Below, piece by piece: positions 63,216 to 64,000 of a DNA stretch of 64,000 nt. The notes below the pieces were generated by a model. The model had not been told where the DNA came from and made no database searches. It worked only from the letters and a program-made list of their open reading frames with translations. A program made the translations under genes and the position numbers. The number at the start of each line of letters is the position of its first letter. Position 1 is the stretch's first letter. Source of the stretch: Streptomyces violaceusniger Tu 4113 (GTDB lineage Bacteria; Actinomycetota; Actinomycetes; Streptomycetales; Streptomycetaceae); the NCBI RefSeq assembly GCF_000147815.2, contig NC_015957.1, forward strand, positions 1,550,001 to 1,614,000, read 5' to 3'.

Positions 63216-64000
63216 TCATCCCTTGACGGCGCCGCCCAGGGCGAAGCCGCCGCCCAGGCGGCGGGAGATCAGGATGTAGAGCAGCAGCACAGGCGTCGAG
63301 TAGAGGATCGAGAAGGCGGCCAACTGGCCGTAGACGACCTGGCCGTAGTTGCCGAAGAAGGTGAAGATCGAGACGGACGCGGGGAGCTGTTCGGGGGAGA
63401 GCAGCAGCATGAAGGGGACGAAGAAGTTGCCCCACATCATGATGAAGCTGTAGATCATCACCACCGTGATGCCCGGGCCCATCAGCGGCAGGATGACCCG
63501 GGTCAGGCTCTGCAGCCAGGAGGCGCCGTCGGTCCAGGCGGCCTCTTCCAGGATCACCGGCACGCCGTCCATGAAGTTCTTCATCAGCCAGATGGCGAAG
63601 GGGAGTTGGGAGGCGGCGAGGAAGAGCGCCGTGCCGGACATGGTGTCGATGAGGTCCACCTGAACGAAGAGTCCGTAGACCGGAACCATGATCGCGGTGA
63701 TCGGCAGACAGGTGGTGAAGAGCACCGTCAGCAGATACGGGCGTACGACGCGGGAGCGGAAGCGGGAGAGGGGATAGGCGGCCAGCGCGGCGCAGGCGAC
63801 GGTCAGGATGGTGGCGCCGCCGCACAGGAGCAGGCTGTTGAGCATCGGCGTGAAGGTGATCTCGTCCGTCCACACCGCCGAGAAGTTGTCCAGTGTGGGC
63901 GAGCCGGGCGCCGAGACCCGCAGGGTGGCGTCGCTGTCGATGGAGGCCAGGACCAGCCAGGCGAGCGGGAGCAGAAACGCGGCCGCGATGAGCAGCAGCG
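63216..64000 (-). CDS. Carbohydrate ABC transporter permease, MalG type (cut by window end)
   Basis: About 261 residues are visible and the N-terminus lies beyond the window. Six membrane helices and the EAA coupling loop EEAAWTDGASWLQSLTRVILPLMGP place it in the MalG family. LNSLLLCGGATILTVACAALAAYPLSRF and the C-terminal ISRRLGGGFALGGAVKG are typical. Partner permease and binding-protein genes should lie outside to the right. Confidence 0.9.
   Translation of the reverse strand, partial: LLLIAAAFLLPLAWLVLASIDSDATLRVSAPGSPTLDNFSAVWTDEITFTPMLNSLLLCGGATILTVACAALAAYPLSRFRSRVVRPYLLTVLFTTCLPITAIMVPVYGLFVQVDLIDTMSGTALFLAASQLPFAIWLMKNFMDGVPVILEEAAWTDGASWLQSLTRVILPLMGPGITVVMIYSFIMMWGNFFVPFMLLLSPEQLPASVSIFTFFGNYGQVVYGQLAAFSILYSTPVLLLYILISRRLGGGFALGGAVKG

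Overview
The window is a high-GC actinobacterial chromosome segment, almost certainly from a Streptomyces core region. The evidence is GTG and TTG starts, very rare TTA codons, and the coiled-coil polar-growth pair filP-scy. The gene order (prfA-prmC-glyA-atp, then nucS, filP-scy, meaB, absC-like, icmA, pyk-ackA-pta-pfkA) resembles, from memory, the SCO536x-SCO542x stretch of S. coelicolor. No tRNA, rRNA, CRISPR array, IS element or prophage was seen. Both window ends cut genes (prfA on the left, a sugar-ABC permease on the right).

Layout. 1-5.8 kb: translation and cell-wall housekeeping genes (prfA, prmC, a TsaC/Sua5 protein, a low-Mr phosphatase-like protein whose nucleophile is Ser, glyA, a WecA/TagO-type transferase). 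5.9-13.9 kb: the complete nine-gene F-type ATP synthase operon, with a Rex-type operator upstream and a 15-bp terminator stem behind atpC. 14-25 kb: DUF2550 protein, NarL-type two-component pair, PduO-type cobalamin adenosyltransferase, DrrAB-type exporter with a TetR, 3-hydroxybutyryl-CoA dehydrogenase, a STAS protein, a membrane-anchored P-loop protein and nucS. 25-31 kb: small hypotheticals, a flavin monooxygenase with a TTA codon, and an ABC pair with proline-rich tails. 31-36.5 kb: filP and scy. 36.7-39.7 kb: methylmalonyl-CoA epimerase, thiolase, meaB. 39.7-49.5 kb: a decayed sensor-kinase remnant, an AbsC-like MarR gene, three coupled AIM24 genes, a DUF3817/MTH1187 pair behind a second Rex-like operator, an ArsR-type regulator opposite an MFS exporter, a second MarR/DUF3817 pair, icmA and a TetR. 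49.6-53.8 kb: a thioredoxin/TPR protein and a DUF6230-DUF6114-secreted protein locus. 53.9-59.9 kb: pyk, ackA, pta, pfkA. 60-64 kb: two tandem paralogous membrane-anchored proteins (the first with a TTA codon), a 270-bp tandem repeat and the cut ABC permease.

How the genes work together. Energy metabolism dominates: ATP synthase, glycolytic entry and exit (pfkA, pyk), acetate overflow (pta-ackA), and a scattered B12/acyl-CoA set (adenosyltransferase, epimerase, MeaB, IcmA, thiolase, hydroxybutyryl-CoA dehydrogenase) that together serve acyl-CoA rearrangement and ethylmalonyl/methylmalonyl flux. The most notable non-textbook signals are the two Rex-like operators, a REP-like palindrome inserted in frame in icmA (exactly 12 codons), a perfect 10-bp-arm operator between the TetR gene and the thioredoxin gene, the kinase remnant beside absC, the Cys-to-Ser phosphatase, and the uncharacterised secreted DUF6230/DUF6114 locus.
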